NCBI GenBank assembly: GCA_007922195.1
Contig: ML682007.1
Span: 16,972,487-17,036,486, forward strand
Reading direction: 5' to 3'
Origin: Podocnemis expansa
Taxonomy: Eukaryota; Chordata; Testudines; Podocnemididae
Length of the DNA: 64,000 bases
The notes beneath the pieces are model-generated. The model saw only the letters and a list, made by a program, of their open reading frames with translations. It was not told where the DNA came from and did not search any database. The translations under genes were made by a program, and so were the position numbers. The number at the start of each line of letters is the position of its first letter. Positions within the stretch are counted from its first letter, which is position 1. Of this stretch, positions 45,003-57,687 are shown one piece after another.

Positions 45003-48000
45003 GTAAAATCCGTTAGGTTATAGAAAGCTTACACACAAAGAGAAAAAGATGGGATTGGAAAAAATTAGAGATTGTATTTCATAGTGATTTGCAACAATAA
45101 ATCTCTAAGGAAGGTCATTCTAATCACACATTTCCAGGTTTCTGCTTTTCAAATGCATCAGCTGAGGAAAATGTAAGGTGATATTCAGAGCAATCAATTA
45201 CAGCTTTTCCCAGTCAATTAAAATATCCTTCTATATAACTTCCCTTTTAATCAGTAAATACAAATGAACTTAACCATTTGCTTAAACGTCACTGAATCCT
45301 AAAGTTTCTTCATCAAACAAGTAATGTTTCTTCATCAAACAAGTAAAGGTTAACCTAACGTTTGTACGTCAACTAGAAGTCAAGGTATTTCAAAACAATT
45401 TACTTGCTGTCTTCTTTCTACACAAAGAGGAACATACAGTTATTCCATTATTCAGGCAATCTAGAAGTGAACATATAATTTATCAGCTTGCAAATCAGGT
45501 GAACTTTAACACTATTCTCTCTAGCCTCATTCACATACTTCCAAATTCTGAGGGTCTTAGTGAGGCTTTACTCAGTCTCTGTGCTCCCAAGACTCTCCCT
45601 GACCTCATTGGGTCAAATCCTGAACTTTTTATTCACTTCATACCTAAATTTTATGCAGACAAGAATCCCATTGATGGGGACATTTTGGTCTATTGAAGTA
45701 ATTTAGTATCTTTACTGTCATTCTTTCTGGTCTCATTCCTATAGACTGAGCCAAATCCTGAGGTCCTGATTCAGTTTTTATTTAGTCTTTACTCAGGAAA
45801 ACCTGAGAATTGAATGCGAATTTTAGGAATAATACCTGGCCATAGAATTGTGACAAAAAGCACTAGCAGATGGACTGATCACAGAGTTAAGCAGGATTTC
45901 TCTTTCAATGTACAAGTGCTGCAACCCCTTTATCTTTGGTTGCTGAACCTGGAGTGGGCTCAGGATTGTTGGAATGTCCCTCACATGCCACATTTGGTCC
46001 CTGCCTTTCTTCCAACACACAAGTGGGCAGAATTTGCACCTGGACAGAGGAGAGATATCCACAACTGACTGTGCTCTAGTGATTGATCATTTCACAGACA
46101 AGAACAAAATCCAAACACCATGTCTCACAATTACCTACGTTCAAAGTAAAAAAAAAAACCAACTGTTCTGTACATAGCTAAAAGGGGCTGGGGAAAGTGG
46201 AGCTACCTCCTCAGGTATTACATGAATCATATAGTTCTACTGACTTTGGTAGCAAAACCACTGATTTACTGCAGCTGAGGAGCTGGGCTGGCTTAAACAC
46301 TGGTGTCAAAAAAAAAAGAAAAAAAGGTACCAGCAGTTTATTTCTTAAGATTTTAGATCTGTTATTCTCAAAGAAGATTCATACAAATTGCAGAATCCCC
46401 GCCATGAACAACAAACCCAGTACAGAAATCAAAGCCTTTCTTAAAAAGAGACTCATTTGTTCATCCAATGTAAAATGACTAGATGTTTTGGTCAAACTGT
46501 GATCTAGCCCTAGATTCTGAAACAGGCCGCCCTTATCCTTGTGATCATTCCATGGAGCAAACCATCTGCTCCACTCCACCTCTGCTCAAACCTTCTCCTC
46601 TTTGTCTATGAAGGCTTCCGTCAGCTGTCTGTTACGCACCTTGACTCTAATGAGCATACTTTAATTTCATCCATTTTAGAAAGCTGGGCAGACGGGATCT
46701 GTATTTGAGGATGGAACTTCATGAAAACAGCACAGATGCTTTCCCAAAGTGCTAGGGAGACATCTGTGTCTTCTTTCCCACTGGGCACTCTCATGACTTA
46801 GAGATATTCACAGAAACCAATGAAAAGTAGAGCAACTTGACCTTCTCTGAAGTAGAAAAAGCCCCCCAGAGGATGCCCTATGACACAATTCTCACTGCAC
46901 TTTAATTAAAAACACTTAGGTCTCAGGAGAAGTTGGAGTTATCAATTTCTAGTTTTGTTCATCTAAAAATTGAGAGTATGGGGTTCTCACTGAAGGGTCC
47001 ACACCCTCCGAATTTACTTCCACCCTTGTTCTGACAGAGCCAGAATTAATTTGATCTGCAGGCATGTTGCAAGTTTTGTCAGGATTTTCCTGTAGGAGTG
47101 GTAGGTGAAATGTCCAAGTTTGGATTTTTAATTGGGCAGAGGGAAGATCATTATGATTATTTGAATTGTGGGAGCAAGTGGGTGTAATAGGCACCTTTTC
47201 TGTTCACACCTCTAGGGAAATGAAATTGGTACCTTTGAAATAATAATAATAATCTATGAAGTAATTTAGGGAGAACTTAACTTAAAGATGAACATAATGA
47301 GTTTGTACACAAAAACCATGAGAGTCCCTCCTTTGCCCACCATTTTGAAAACTAACTGCTGAAAGTGCTGATTAACTTACACAAAGCAAACCAGTACTAA
47401 ACATGATCTGCAATGAGGAGATGTTTTAAAAATTTTATGAGGATTCTGTAATGCCTCCTCTTAATATTCCTGACCAGGGTACTGGAACGATTGAAGAAAA
47501 CTAGACATCCCAGGTTTTACCTTGGGCCTAGTGAAAACTGAAATGGGGCCATGGCATTGAATTCCTAGCCCCAATGAAGCCAATGAAAGTTTTGCCACTG
47601 ACTTCTGTGGTTGGGTTGGTCATGATTTCATCCTAGAGTTAAGTCAGTGCCATGTGAATGCCTCCAAAATTGACTTAATCAATAAAGCTTGTCTTATAGC
47701 ATATCTCAGAGCTTTGATTTAAGGCACTTCCCTTTAACCAGGGACATAACAATGACATAAATTTAACTAGAGGCAACCAGGGCACTCATTGTTCCACTAG
47801 AAGGAAAACATCCAAATAATTGACTGGAAGTCTGAAAAGTCTAATTAATCAAAAGTTCTGACTTCTTTTTTAATTCACAATGTCTATTTCATTGCATATT
47901 TTTCTATTCCCAGGCACTAACCCCATCTTTAAAAACTGTTACAGTCATCTATGTTTCAGTGTTTCAGTGCTAGTGGCGACAGTCTTATAGACCTATTGAT

Positions 48001-50084
48001 TATTACATTTAATCATCAAGAAGTGGAGGGAAGGAATGAAATTAGGTTGTTCAGTTTTATTATAGTCATGGCATAATGGGATCTAAGTGTCAAGAAATTC
48101 TTCTTATTAAACAACTCTTCTCTTATTAACTAAATTACACAGACTGCATCACTATGAATGCAAAAGATTACTTGCACATTAATAAAAGGACAATGTTGTC
48201 ACTGCAAGGTTACTGAGGAAAATGTTAATTATGTCCTCATACAACATAACTGTTGGCATATATTTTATTTTCATCCCGAAATGAGCCATTCACATTTAAC
48301 CTCCTTGACAATATAAATTGAAAAGAACAGATAACCCATTGTGATTGTTATCCACTTGTAAATAGTTTATTAAAATCATCTAGGTACAAACTAATGAAAA
48401 GTTACACAGTGTCTCTGCGAGTGACCTCTGTCTATGGCCTCATAAGTCAGACGGGGTTACTGGACTTGAAACAACTCTTCAAGGGGCTGGGAACTCATTT
48501 TTACCCCCAGATGTTTTTGGCTTTTTACATGGTACTTGGGTGGGCTTTTTCAGAGTCTAGTTTTTGCCATGAGAGATAAGGCAGGTTTCATCATGAATGG
48601 AAGGAAAGTGGAAAACTCCAGCCAGTATAACTGAATCTTCAAGGCCCTGAGCTCTCCCTCTTCCTACTGAAGCCATTGTTAAATATTCCATTGACATCAG
48701 AAGGAGCAATATTTTGCCACAAGGTTAGAACTGTTAGAGATTGGTTCCAGGGGATTTCTCATTCATATACTTACAGAGTCCATCAAAGTATGGAGGAAGC
48801 AATTATTTGCAGGTGCAAAATCTCAGCAACAAATGTCAGATGAGGATGATGCCCAGTTTAAAATCAGGCCTGATATATATTTTATTAAAATTAACCAAAG
48901 ACACTGTCACAACTACATCAATCAGCTCAAATGATATTCAGGTATTTTTAAAGATGTGATATTGAATCATTTATGATCTGTTTTAAGTCAAATCATTGCT
49001 GTTGAAATGTGCCAGTAAGACCCTCCAGGAGACCACAGAACAGAGAACTTCCTTCTGTGTGAATGAGGACAGTTCAATAGTCATGGCTTATCTGCTTTGA
49101 TTAACCACCACCATGTGGTGGTTGTGTTTTGAGTGTGGCAAACTCTCTTCATTAATCATTAATATTTTTGAAAGCATCTTTATTTTCCCTACCTTTGACA
49201 TAGCCAATGAAAATGAGAAATCTTCTTGAAAGTTTTTAACTCCTAAGCTAAACCAAACTGTTTCTCTTCTTTAAAAACCTATTATTAGCCATGACTAATT
49301 TGAATAGAACAATGTTTAAAAAAAGACAATTATAAATAAGCTATAAGAAGAGTAAAATTAACTGGTTCATATGGAGAGGAATTATCCCTACAGCTGAGTC
49401 TTGAGAAATCACAATAGACAGTTACTAGACCGGGGCCTGTTATAAATAACTTTCAGTTTTCTCAGTAACATAGGATTAATCAACTTAATTGCAAGTCCAA
49501 CAGTGAGCAATATAAAAGTATCATTTCTGGAGGCTTCATGAGTCAAATACATTTTCCACCTTTGCTCACAGCCTGTTTCAGACACCAGGCAAATGTATTT
49601 GATTATCTCCTACTCTCTTGATGCACGGCCCAAAAAACACTAGCTAATTTGGCAAGTTTACTAGTAGCTTCCTGGGAAAAGTCTAAGTGCAGAGTTCTAG
49701 AGGGGATAAACACTGAGGTAAGTCAGGCAGAACTATACACAGAGAAGCTTGCATAGTGTTTGTATGGGCTACAGTTGCCATCTTCAGTCTAAAATTCACA
49801 CAGCAAAAGTAGAAACTTTTTCAGATACACTGAGAATTCTGAAAACAGACTCTACATGATTTCATTTCTCAATTTGCCTCTTGCATCCAGCATATTTTAG
49901 GGATCAACAGCTTGATCACCAGAGGCACAGACTGGTGCAGAGCAAAATTAACTGAGAGAGCTCAAGAACAAATATTGCCTTTTAGAAGCATAATTATTCT
50001 AAAGATTTCCATTAATAAGGGAAAAATGCACACTCCACAGCCCTTCAGAGACTGCAGTGTAATACCCCTTCTCCTCCCCCGCAG
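45003..50084. other. Gap between exon candidates; short tandem duplication, no clear gene
   Basis: A 22-bp unit (GTTTCTTCATCAAACAAGTA..) is duplicated in tandem at 45304-45346. An old repeat trace (AGACTGAGCCAAATCCTGAG) lies near 45745. At 49103-49123 a small perfect hairpin AACCACCAC-CAT-GTGGTGGTT occurs. Exon-like pieces near 46394 and 48393 were considered and not accepted. Confidence 0.4.
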
Positions 50085-50258
50085 ATCTAGCCAGCATAGA
50101 TGACTGTAACACAAGGAACCGCAGGGCTGCAGCTCTACCCTTTTTCAACTGTGTGGAATCCATGAAGCTGCTGAATGGGAAGGAATATATCCCTGCACTC
50201 AAAAGAGTGCAAAGACTGCAATTTTATCTAGCCAAGATGGAAGCAATGGGTGTCCACA
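50085..50258 (+). CDS. Exon-like segment C, best supported exon of an unidentified gene
   Basis: The pyrimidine tract CCCCTTCTCCTCCCCCGCAG ends at 50084 and the donor GTATGT starts at 50259. The 174-bp segment is entered and left in phase 1 and is open in that frame. It reads LASIDDCNTRNRRAAALPFF, NCVESMKLLNGKEYIPALKR, VQRLQFYLAKMEAMGVH: a highly helical peptide whose VESMKLLNGKEYIPALK part faintly resembles a tetratricopeptide helix pair. Codons favour CTG, GTG, AAG and C/G third positions, unlike the AT-rich surroundings. If the donor is not used, the frame continues SMYA to a stop at 50270-50272, with AATAAA at 50324-50329, giving a possible terminal exon. I do not recognise the family; no protein name is offered. 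Confidence 0.5.
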
Positions 50259-51417
50259 GTATGTATGCTTAGCTGAACAGTAATAAGAATTATTCAAGTC
50301 TTAATGCATAATGCTTTGAAAACAATAAAATGCTATATCAATATTAGGTAAACCTCAAAAACACTGGACTGAATAATAAAGCACCCACCACTTGAGCCAT
50401 TTAAAACAACACTGTATTAAGCACTGAATAGTATATGGTTCAGAGTAATCCTGCCCTGGCAGAAGGATGGGCCACCATACCTAACTGTTCTTCATCTCAG
50501 TTATTATTATGCAAATACACAGGTGTATATGGCACTGACCTTAGGGAGTTAGGTGTGTGTCAGTATACATACACATCTCCCATAAAGCTGATCCATAGAT
50601 AAGAATACCACAACAGCACTTCTTCACAGAAATGATCAAATTTTGACTGAAAAAAAATTTTTTTTTCTGACATGTCAATGTTTTCCATGGGGGAAAAACC
50701 CCCATATTCTGATCAGCTTTAATATATGAAACTATGGGAGGAAGGTGATGTGTAGGTTTTCATATGTGTGCAAATAACCCTCATATCCAAGCCTTAATAG
50801 GTCAACAGAAATGCAGAGAACACAGGACATCAGCTACAAAATAGATATGTGGAATAATTCAGGATAAATCATTATACACCCAACATATCAGATGAAGGCC
50901 CATAGAGTTGTCTTTAAGAAACACGCACTGTCTAGTCCCAAAATTTGTTAAATTCTCTTAATTTGCAGCATGCCTCAGGAGCAAAACTGAGTGACCCCTA
51001 ACTTCACTGCAGCTTATCATAAACATTGTTGACAGGGAAGAAAATTATATTTTCCATGCTAGGGCACAAAAGGGCATCTTTGCAATCAGCAGATGAAGCA
51101 ACTATGGAGTAAATAGGCTGTTCTCATACAAAGGAAGAAAGTGATCTCTTGGAATACACTCAGTAAAATGAATATATTAAAACTGGCACTAGCTCTATTG
51201 TAATTCTCATTTGCATGTCATTTAATAGAGGGAGGGAAACTATGTTCAAAAAAGTGTCATCAAAAGTTCAACAGTGAAAATGCTGTGCATTCTAAGCAGT
51301 CTGTGGTTTAACATATTTATGAAATGCATAAAGAGAAAGATGCTTGCACTTACTCTTTTTGGGCCAGCATAATTAATAAAGATAATTACTAGCAATTTTT
51401 CTCTTGCATTAGTTCAG
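50259..51417. other. Putative intron between segments C and D
   Basis: AT-rich, without recognised repeats. It contains the alternative poly(A) signal AATAAA at 50324-50329 and an octamer-like ATTTGCAT near 51211. Confidence 0.3.
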
Positions 51418-51482
51418 GTGATGAGAAGATGAAAAACAAAACTTTGTCATCTCTTTCCAGTTTAACATATGCAAAACAATGG
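51418..51482 (+). CDS. Exon-like segment D, unidentified gene
   Basis: The acceptor TTTTTCTCTTGCATTAGTTCAG ends at 51417 (pyrimidine-rich) and a near-consensus donor GTAAGT starts at 51483. The 65-bp segment, entered in phase 1 from segment C, is open and reads DEKMKNKTLSSLSSLTYAKQW, leaving in phase 0. The junction codon with C is AGT (Ser). The combination of a strong donor, fitting phase and same strand 1.16 kb downstream of C is the main support for a real gene. Function unknown. Confidence 0.42.
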
Positions 51483-51567
51483 GTAAGTCACCTCTGTAGG
51501 CGGAACAGATGAGTGATCATATATAACCTTTTCTTTTTTAAATACATGTAATATGTATTTATTGTAG

Positions 51568-51645
51568 ATTGATTGGAAAGCAACAGAAGTTTCTATTGCT
51601 AATTCCTGTCTGCATTTTAATATCACTGGGTGGAATTTCAGTTAA
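51568..51645 (+). CDS. Exon-like segment E1, one possible 3' end
   Basis: GTATTTATTGTAG precedes 51568. In phase 0, as required after segment D, the frame reads IDWKATEVSIANSCLHFNIT then GWNFS and stops at 51643-51645. The intron from D would be only 85 nt, short but possible in vertebrates. No poly(A) signal lies close by. Alternative to the segment at 57541. Confidence 0.18.
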   Translation: MDWKATEVSIANSCLHFNITGWNFS

Positions 51646-51738
51646 AGATGGGCCTGAACGAAACCTCCAGTTATTACTAATGCTCCCTGAATTTGGCGGT
51701 ATCTCAACTCCCACTGAACTCAGCCTTGATGTCTTTTA

Positions 51739-52158
51739 GGGTATGCCTTCACTTGCAAGTTCATTTGAATTAAGGACACTTAATTCAAACTAATTTAGTA
51801 CCTGTCTACATGAGACTTTCCTTAGTTTGAACCAAGGAATTCCTTAATTTGAACAAATGAAAAGTTAGTTCAAATTAGTAAGACTTGCCGGTTAGTTTGA
51901 ACTAAACCCTTAGTTCGATCATTAGTTTGAACTAAGGACAATGTAGACAAGAATTAACCCTTAGTTCAAACCTAATAAGTTTGAACTAAGGGCAGTTAGT
52001 TCAAATTAACGAAGTGGACTAATTTGAACTAACATTAGTTTGAATTAGTCCGCATTATTAATTTGAACTAAAAAGTTTGAGTTTAGTTTGAACTAAACTT
52101 GAACTTATTAGTTTGAATTAACAAATTCAAACTAACTTTCCCTAGTGTAGACATAGCC
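51739..52158. mobile_element. Foldback element, TGTCTACACT ends
   Basis: Starts GGGTATGCCTTCACTTGC and ends CCCTAGTGTAGACATAGCC. TTA and ATA flank it. The interior shows TTAGTTTGAACTAA words in opposed order, in the reverse layout of 44125-44544, including CCTTAGTTTGAACCAAGGAA and AACTAACATTAGTTTGAATT. Confidence 0.85.
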
Positions 52159-55100
52159 ATAGGAAGCAATGGGGAGGGCAGGAGGAGACAGGCATGGGGA
52201 AGGCATCTACTGGTATTTGACATTCACCTTCTCACAGAAATAAGTTTTCTGTTGGATTCAGATCCAACTTTCACAGGTAGTTCTTGTTGCATGTGGACCT
52301 GAACTTAGCATAGATAAAAATCTAAACATTCCTGTAATTTTTTTGAAGTGGGAGAGATAGGAAAAATGAACTGTGTTTCAGAACCCAGAAGCATAACAAT
52401 CCCTTACTTTTTAAGTAACTGACTTCTCCCTCAAAGACCAGCCAGGATAAATTCACCACTGACATAGCCCAGCTATGTACAGCTCCCACTCACCTTTAAT
52501 GTGTTTGGGAAGAGGTCACTGGTGATGGTCACCCTTGACAGTCTCCAAAAGTAGGTATACCACTAATTTACATGGGAGTCGTGGGAGGTCACAGGGAAGA
52601 GTCTAGTTTATAGCTATCATTAGAATAATATGCTACAAGGGAATACTTCTCTAGAAAAAAGTTATTTCCTTGTCAAATAAAAATTTTGAATTGGTGTTTC
52701 ATGAAGACTAGAACTGTATCAAGATTCTTGAAAGAAACCCTTTGAAGAGTGTAGAAACTTTGTAAAAGGAGTAAAAGTCTTTTACATAGGGAGTGAAGGA
52801 CTTGGACCAATACCCACCAAGAATGACAGAGAGGCTTCCACTGACTCAAGTGGGCATTGAAACAGACTCATGGGATTCAAGCATGTATTATCAAACACTG
52901 AAGGATGCCAGAGGGCATGACCACTCAAGCCTTGTATAGCTAAATGGAGGCAAGGTCCTCGTTAGATATGAGCTAAGTGGGAAGTGGGACCCTATTACAG
53001 AGAAAGGTGAGAACCCCTGCACTAGAGAACTCATGTCTACAGTTTCTTTCCCACATTCATTACAATATTTAATAGGGGTTTGCAAACATTACATAATTAA
53101 GCTTGTCTACACCCTAAAAGGTAGATTTTATTTTCTCCATTTTGTAGATTGGGAAAAAAAGAGAAGTTAAGTATCTTACTCAAATGAACACTATGAGTTG
53201 CAGATAGTTGTAGTAACTTGGCCTTGCCTCTACAACTGCCTGCCAAGTAACAATACTTTTTATTTTGCTCTAGTAGGGACCTGATATGGGTAATGTCCAT
53301 GCATCTGGTATATCTCATTAAGAATGACTATTACGAAGTGAAATATTGGCCTCAAAGTTATGTATGTTTCTAAAGCTCTTGCCATCAGATCTACAAGCAG
53401 AAGTGTCTCCAAGCTTTCTTGTTATAGAGAAAGAATAGATTTGTATAGGAACAATCAATGACTATTATCTCCTCTGAACCATGTTGAGAGAAAACAGGCT
53501 AAAAAACAAACTTTTCTTTATTGCCATAGTCGATAAGGCCAAGAGAAAATCAAGTCAATTTTTCTTGGTTTTATCAAATGACTTATATCCAGGTGTAACA
53601 GAGGGAGCAGTCAATAGGAACAGGAAGTAATTCAAATAACAAGCTCAAAGCAGAAATGAAAAAAATCAGAAGATTCTGAGTTTCATGTTGAATGCAGAAA
53701 TCATGTTCAGAAAAATGCTCTAGATTTATTTAATTGGTCCCCAACTGATAAAATTTTTGCTGAAGAATATGGCTGATCATCCATTTAGAAATATAAAATT
53801 TCAGTCTGCACATTTTTGCCTCTTTTTCCCTTTAATAATTTTCAATGGATATCTAATAAGGGCTGAAGACTGAATATCCAAGTTTCATACTTTGCTGTCA
53901 CAGCATAGACCACTCTCACTTTTAGAGAAGTAAAACTGTCATTGGCCCAAATTTTCAGACGACTGCTGCTGATTTTGCACCCATATTTAATATGCAGATG
54001 CAAGTTAGATACATAAGCACAATCATTTACATGTGCAGACACATGACTTTTTTCCACAATATGGTGGCACTGAGAAAGAGACCAGTTAAGATCAGGCTGA
54101 GAAGCTGATTTCTTTTATTTGGATTCTTACATTATTTTCAGGAATCATTTCAAAAACAGGTATCATTAGCCTTTTAACTCATGAACCAGGAGAGTCAGAA
54201 AGGACAGTGTCCATCTGTAGAAGGTGACTGAAGACTCTAAGTAGTGTGCAGGTCTAAGGCTCATACTTTCTTCACTCAGAAAGATGAAGACACCATTTGG
54301 AAGAGAGATGCAAAACCATTCTCCTTAAGCACCCATAGCTTCTGAGAAACATCAGGCTGGATTCTCCCCTTTGCAGCTGGCTCTGTCTCTATAGCATGCT
54401 TTATAATACTCTGGATCTGACCCACCTTAGACTCAGAATGTATGTTCAAATCTGAATGTAGACCCAAATTTTGGCCCATCTTTATCTTCTTTGTTCTGAA
54501 TCACCTCCGAATATCCTGACAGTAAGCAGGTATTCTTTATAAGAACAACCACAATGACCTCTTCAGCATAAACCTTGGCCGATTTATATCTTCTGGTATG
54601 GTAGATACTTGAGTGAAGAAGCTACATGGGAGCATAGCATGGACTCTCAACATTCTGGGTCTCAGTATAAGGTTTAGCTTTCAGTCTGAAAACCTGCTGC
54701 ATTTGCAACTGAACAGCATGAAGGAGTTCTCATAAAGGAGTTCCCCTTCCTAATACATTATTTCTTAGATCAGCGTCAGTTTCAAAATGTTATAGTTCCA
54801 AGTCCAGTCTATAGCTTAGGTTTAAGTCTACCAATTTGTATATTTAGAATCCTCTAAGTTTACTTTTTGTCACCTCTTAGTGAAATACTCTCAGTAAAGC
54901 CACAGGAAATGTCAAAACTCCACAGTTCCATTGGAAAACTACAGGAAATGTAGGAAGTCAACACCTCTGAAAAATATCAGGCTCTGGCTATGCTTTTGCT
55001 TGAAATCCATTTTGTACTAAGCAGCTATTTTTACCACATAATTAATTTTTAAAAATGTAGGTGGCTTGGAGCCTTTCAAGGAACCTACCATTAATCCTAA

Positions 55101-55792
55101 ATCTTGCACAAAAGCAACATACCCAGAACTACAATGGAATGCAATTGTGACGAGGCAGGGAAAAAGGAGTTTGCAACAATTATCGATCCGATAACTGCTG
55201 CCAAAATCCTCCTGCCACAATTTTTCTTGTTTATAACAGGCAGACAGTTCTTCTCCCTTCTTTCATATGATGTATTTGATCCTATTAACTTGACACTTCA
55301 CACTCATAGATGGTTTGTGGCTTAATTTATCCATGTTCTTCATCTTTTTTGTTGGCAGAAAGAATGGGCAGATACATAGAAATTGCTCGTGTACTATGTA
55401 CATATCCACTGCTCTGCTAAGAATCAAAATACACGTATGTTTGTTGTTGGTAGTTCAATAAGGGGCACCAAAGTAAGCCTCATTCATTGAAGGTTTAATC
55501 ATAAAAGTGAGTTTTCAAAGCAACACAATATAAAATCTTTTCTTCCTATGACTAACACTGGGGAGGCCTTTATGCCCAATTTCACTAAGAACCAATGGGC
55601 ATCACTCACTATGGGAAAATCCTCTTTTTGCTGAACACAAGGAAGAGGTTGTAAAAGGACATAAATAGAACAAATTAGATCAATGCGAAAGCTCGAACAA
55701 TACAGAAACCACAACACCAAATATAACAGGGCAGGTCAATAAAAAAACCAAAATGTTTGTGTGAATATTCCACTCTTGAGTGACACAGGTTA
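52159..55792. other. No confirmed gene; MIR-like trace
   Basis: At 53110-53235 CATTTTGTAGATTGGGAAAA and GAGAAGTTAAGTATCTTACTC recall the complement of a MIR core. At 55130-55210 a few CpGs (GTGACGAGG, TATCGATCCGATAAC) sit in a stretch open on both strands without recognisable protein. The remainder is AT-rich and unassigned; if the gene proposed above ends at 57541 this is intron. Confidence 0.35.
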
Positions 55793-55977
55793 TACATATA
55801 AGCCCTCGTGTGCACAGTGTCTCCTGCCAATAGAGCTTATGCCACTCACAGGGGTGTTTTTTTATGCTGTTGGGAGAGTTATCTCCCGCTAGCATAGAAA
55901 GTCTTCACCCGATACACTGCAGTTGCATGTATTGGTACAACCACATTGCTGCAATGTTGCATGTGTAGACATACCCA
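55793..55977. mobile_element. Inverted-repeat element with TGTAGACATACCC end
   Basis: Ends GTTGCATGTGTAGACATACCC. The interior GTGTCTCCTGCCAATAGAGC, GGGAGAGTTATCTCCCGCTA and TACACTGCAGTTGCATG follows, in reverse, the element at 61935-62205. The left terminal repeat is weak (AAGCCCTCGTGTGCACAGTG). Confidence 0.6.
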
Positions 55978-56683
55978 GAGGGATGAGATTAGCATAGGGA
56001 TTAGAAGGATGTCCTAATGTATTTTTCAATCTTAAGTGATCATTAGTTTAACTATTCAGTTGTGAGAGTCTGAAAGACTGGTTCCTGAACTTCTTTCCCC
56101 AACCTTGATTGACACCTGTATAAAAACCGGTTTTGGTAATGGGCCCTTAGTCTGTGTCCCAGAGGTTGGTTTTGGAGGGGCTAAGTAATATACACCAACC
56201 CAGTTAAAATGGCCCTGAGAAATTAAATCTCAGTTATCTGCTATTCCTAAATGCTTCCTGTTACAAAAACTTGTAAGTTAACATATTTAATTAACTTCTT
56301 TATCAATATTTTCCAGATGTTAGGAGTGTTGCTAGATGCTTCCCAAGACAGATGTTTCCCATATTTGATCTTATAGCTCAGGCAACCCCTCAGAATCACA
56401 CACAGACCCATAGGCCCTGAAACCTTAACTCATCCAAGCAAATTATACAAGATACAGAGCAGTATGTCATGTACAGTTCTCCAGAAAAGTACTCACATTC
56501 TGCTATGAAGTCTTCTACATTTATATGAATATGACTATCAAAGTGAATAATTTAGTAGCTGGTAAAGTTAGAAAAGCAAAGGCATAGTAGCTTAATCCTG
56601 CTCCACTGCAATCAGTAACAAAAATCCCATTCAGTTTGTTCATATCATTGTACAAAAATCATAGGCCTTTAAAATTGACCTTG

Positions 56684-57183
56684 TCTATATAGCAATGTAA
56701 GCCCTGGTTAACCAGAACTCAAGTTAGCAGAGTCTGGGTTTGTTAATTTAGGATTGGAGTGTCTACATTTATTTGTAACCCCTGGATCACAACCTGAGGC
56801 TCCAGAGTCCAACCTGCATTGTGTGGGCCCACATGAGTCCAAACATCCATACCCAAACTTCCTAGCAATCTCCCAAAATATGTCTGCTCTACCCATTTGT
56901 TCATAGGAGTGCTGGAAAACTTGAGTATCCAAAGAAACTTGGCCCATATGACTGTGGGATACTTGTGGGTAGCCTTCCAGGGCATGAGTCCAGTGGGGTT
57001 GTGTCTATATTGCAAAGCAATAGACCTTGAAATCCAGGGCCCAGTTTAACTCAGTCTCAGACCTTTCATTCTGCTGGTGTCCTGGCACCCTAAATTAGCA
57101 AAAATTGTGTTTAGATAGAAAGGAAGTTAGGCCTGAACCTGAGTTTAAATCCTGTACTGACATTGCAGCGTAGACATACAGGG
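56684..57183. mobile_element. Larger inverted-repeat element, CAATGTAAGCCCTGG / GCAGCGTAGACATAC ends
   Basis: Starts TTGTCTATATAGCAATGTAA then GCCCTGGTTAACCAGAACTC and ends GACATTGCAGCGTAGACATA. Interior words GGAGTGTCTACATTTATTTG and ATCCAGGGCCCAGTTTAACTC recur in a turtle element I recall. Minus-strand open frames of 79-90 codons over it are not genes. Confidence 0.55.
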
Positions 57184-57540
57184 ATGAAGTCATTATTCCT
57201 TTCGATGCACTGGATGTTCAGGGCAAAATTCTGCCCTGGTTTCTTTGTGCTGCATGAAAGTGAGCAGAGTAGAAGCTTTGAAGCAACACAGAAGGTCCAA
57301 AGATTTTATTTTCTTCTTTAAATAAATGTAATACTTATGAGAAGACCCCAAAGGACTTCCTCTCATATTACACCAGTTTTAATCTATTGTAACTCATTGA
57401 TTTCCTTCACTTAGTCCATTTCCTTGACTTAATCCATTAATTCTCATGTAAGTAAAATCAGAACTCAGCACACAACTAAAAAAGAATCTGTTGGCAGTTA
57501 ACCAAGAGCATTTACTGGCATGAGTTCCAATTGTATCCAG

Positions 57541-57687
57541 CCAATGTTATGCCCAGATGGCAAATCAAATGTGTCAAAACATTCAAGCAAATATTTTCCA
57601 GAATTATCTGGGTTGATGACAACTATCAGAATGTCAGGAACATACAAGAAAAGTTTATTCTACTCTATCTTGAAAGAGACTCCATGA
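57541..57687 (+). CDS. Exon-like segment E2, alternative terminal exon
   Basis: TCCAATTGTATCCAG precedes it. Entered in phase 0, as segment D demands, it reads PMLCPDGKSNVSKHSSKYFP, ELSGLMTTIRMSGTYKKSLF, YSILKETP and stops at 57685-57687. However, another frame is open over 57531-57770 and the third is open for 24 codons, so lack of stops here is not specific. No strong poly(A) signal follows. I rate it as possible only. Confidence 0.22.
   Translation, partial: PMLCPDGKSNVSKHSSKYFPELSGLMTTIRMSGTYKKSLFYSILKETP

Noticed and set aside
46394..46469. Exon starting at CCCCGCCATGAAC with donor GTAAAA
   Set aside because: It leaves in phase 0, which does not fit the segment at 50085 (needs phase 1), and the flanking sequence has A-runs. 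Kept only as a remote possibility.
48393..48579. 61-codon plus-strand frame after ATCATCTAG as an exon
   Set aside because: No donor in a fitting phase; acceptor lacks a pyrimidine tract.
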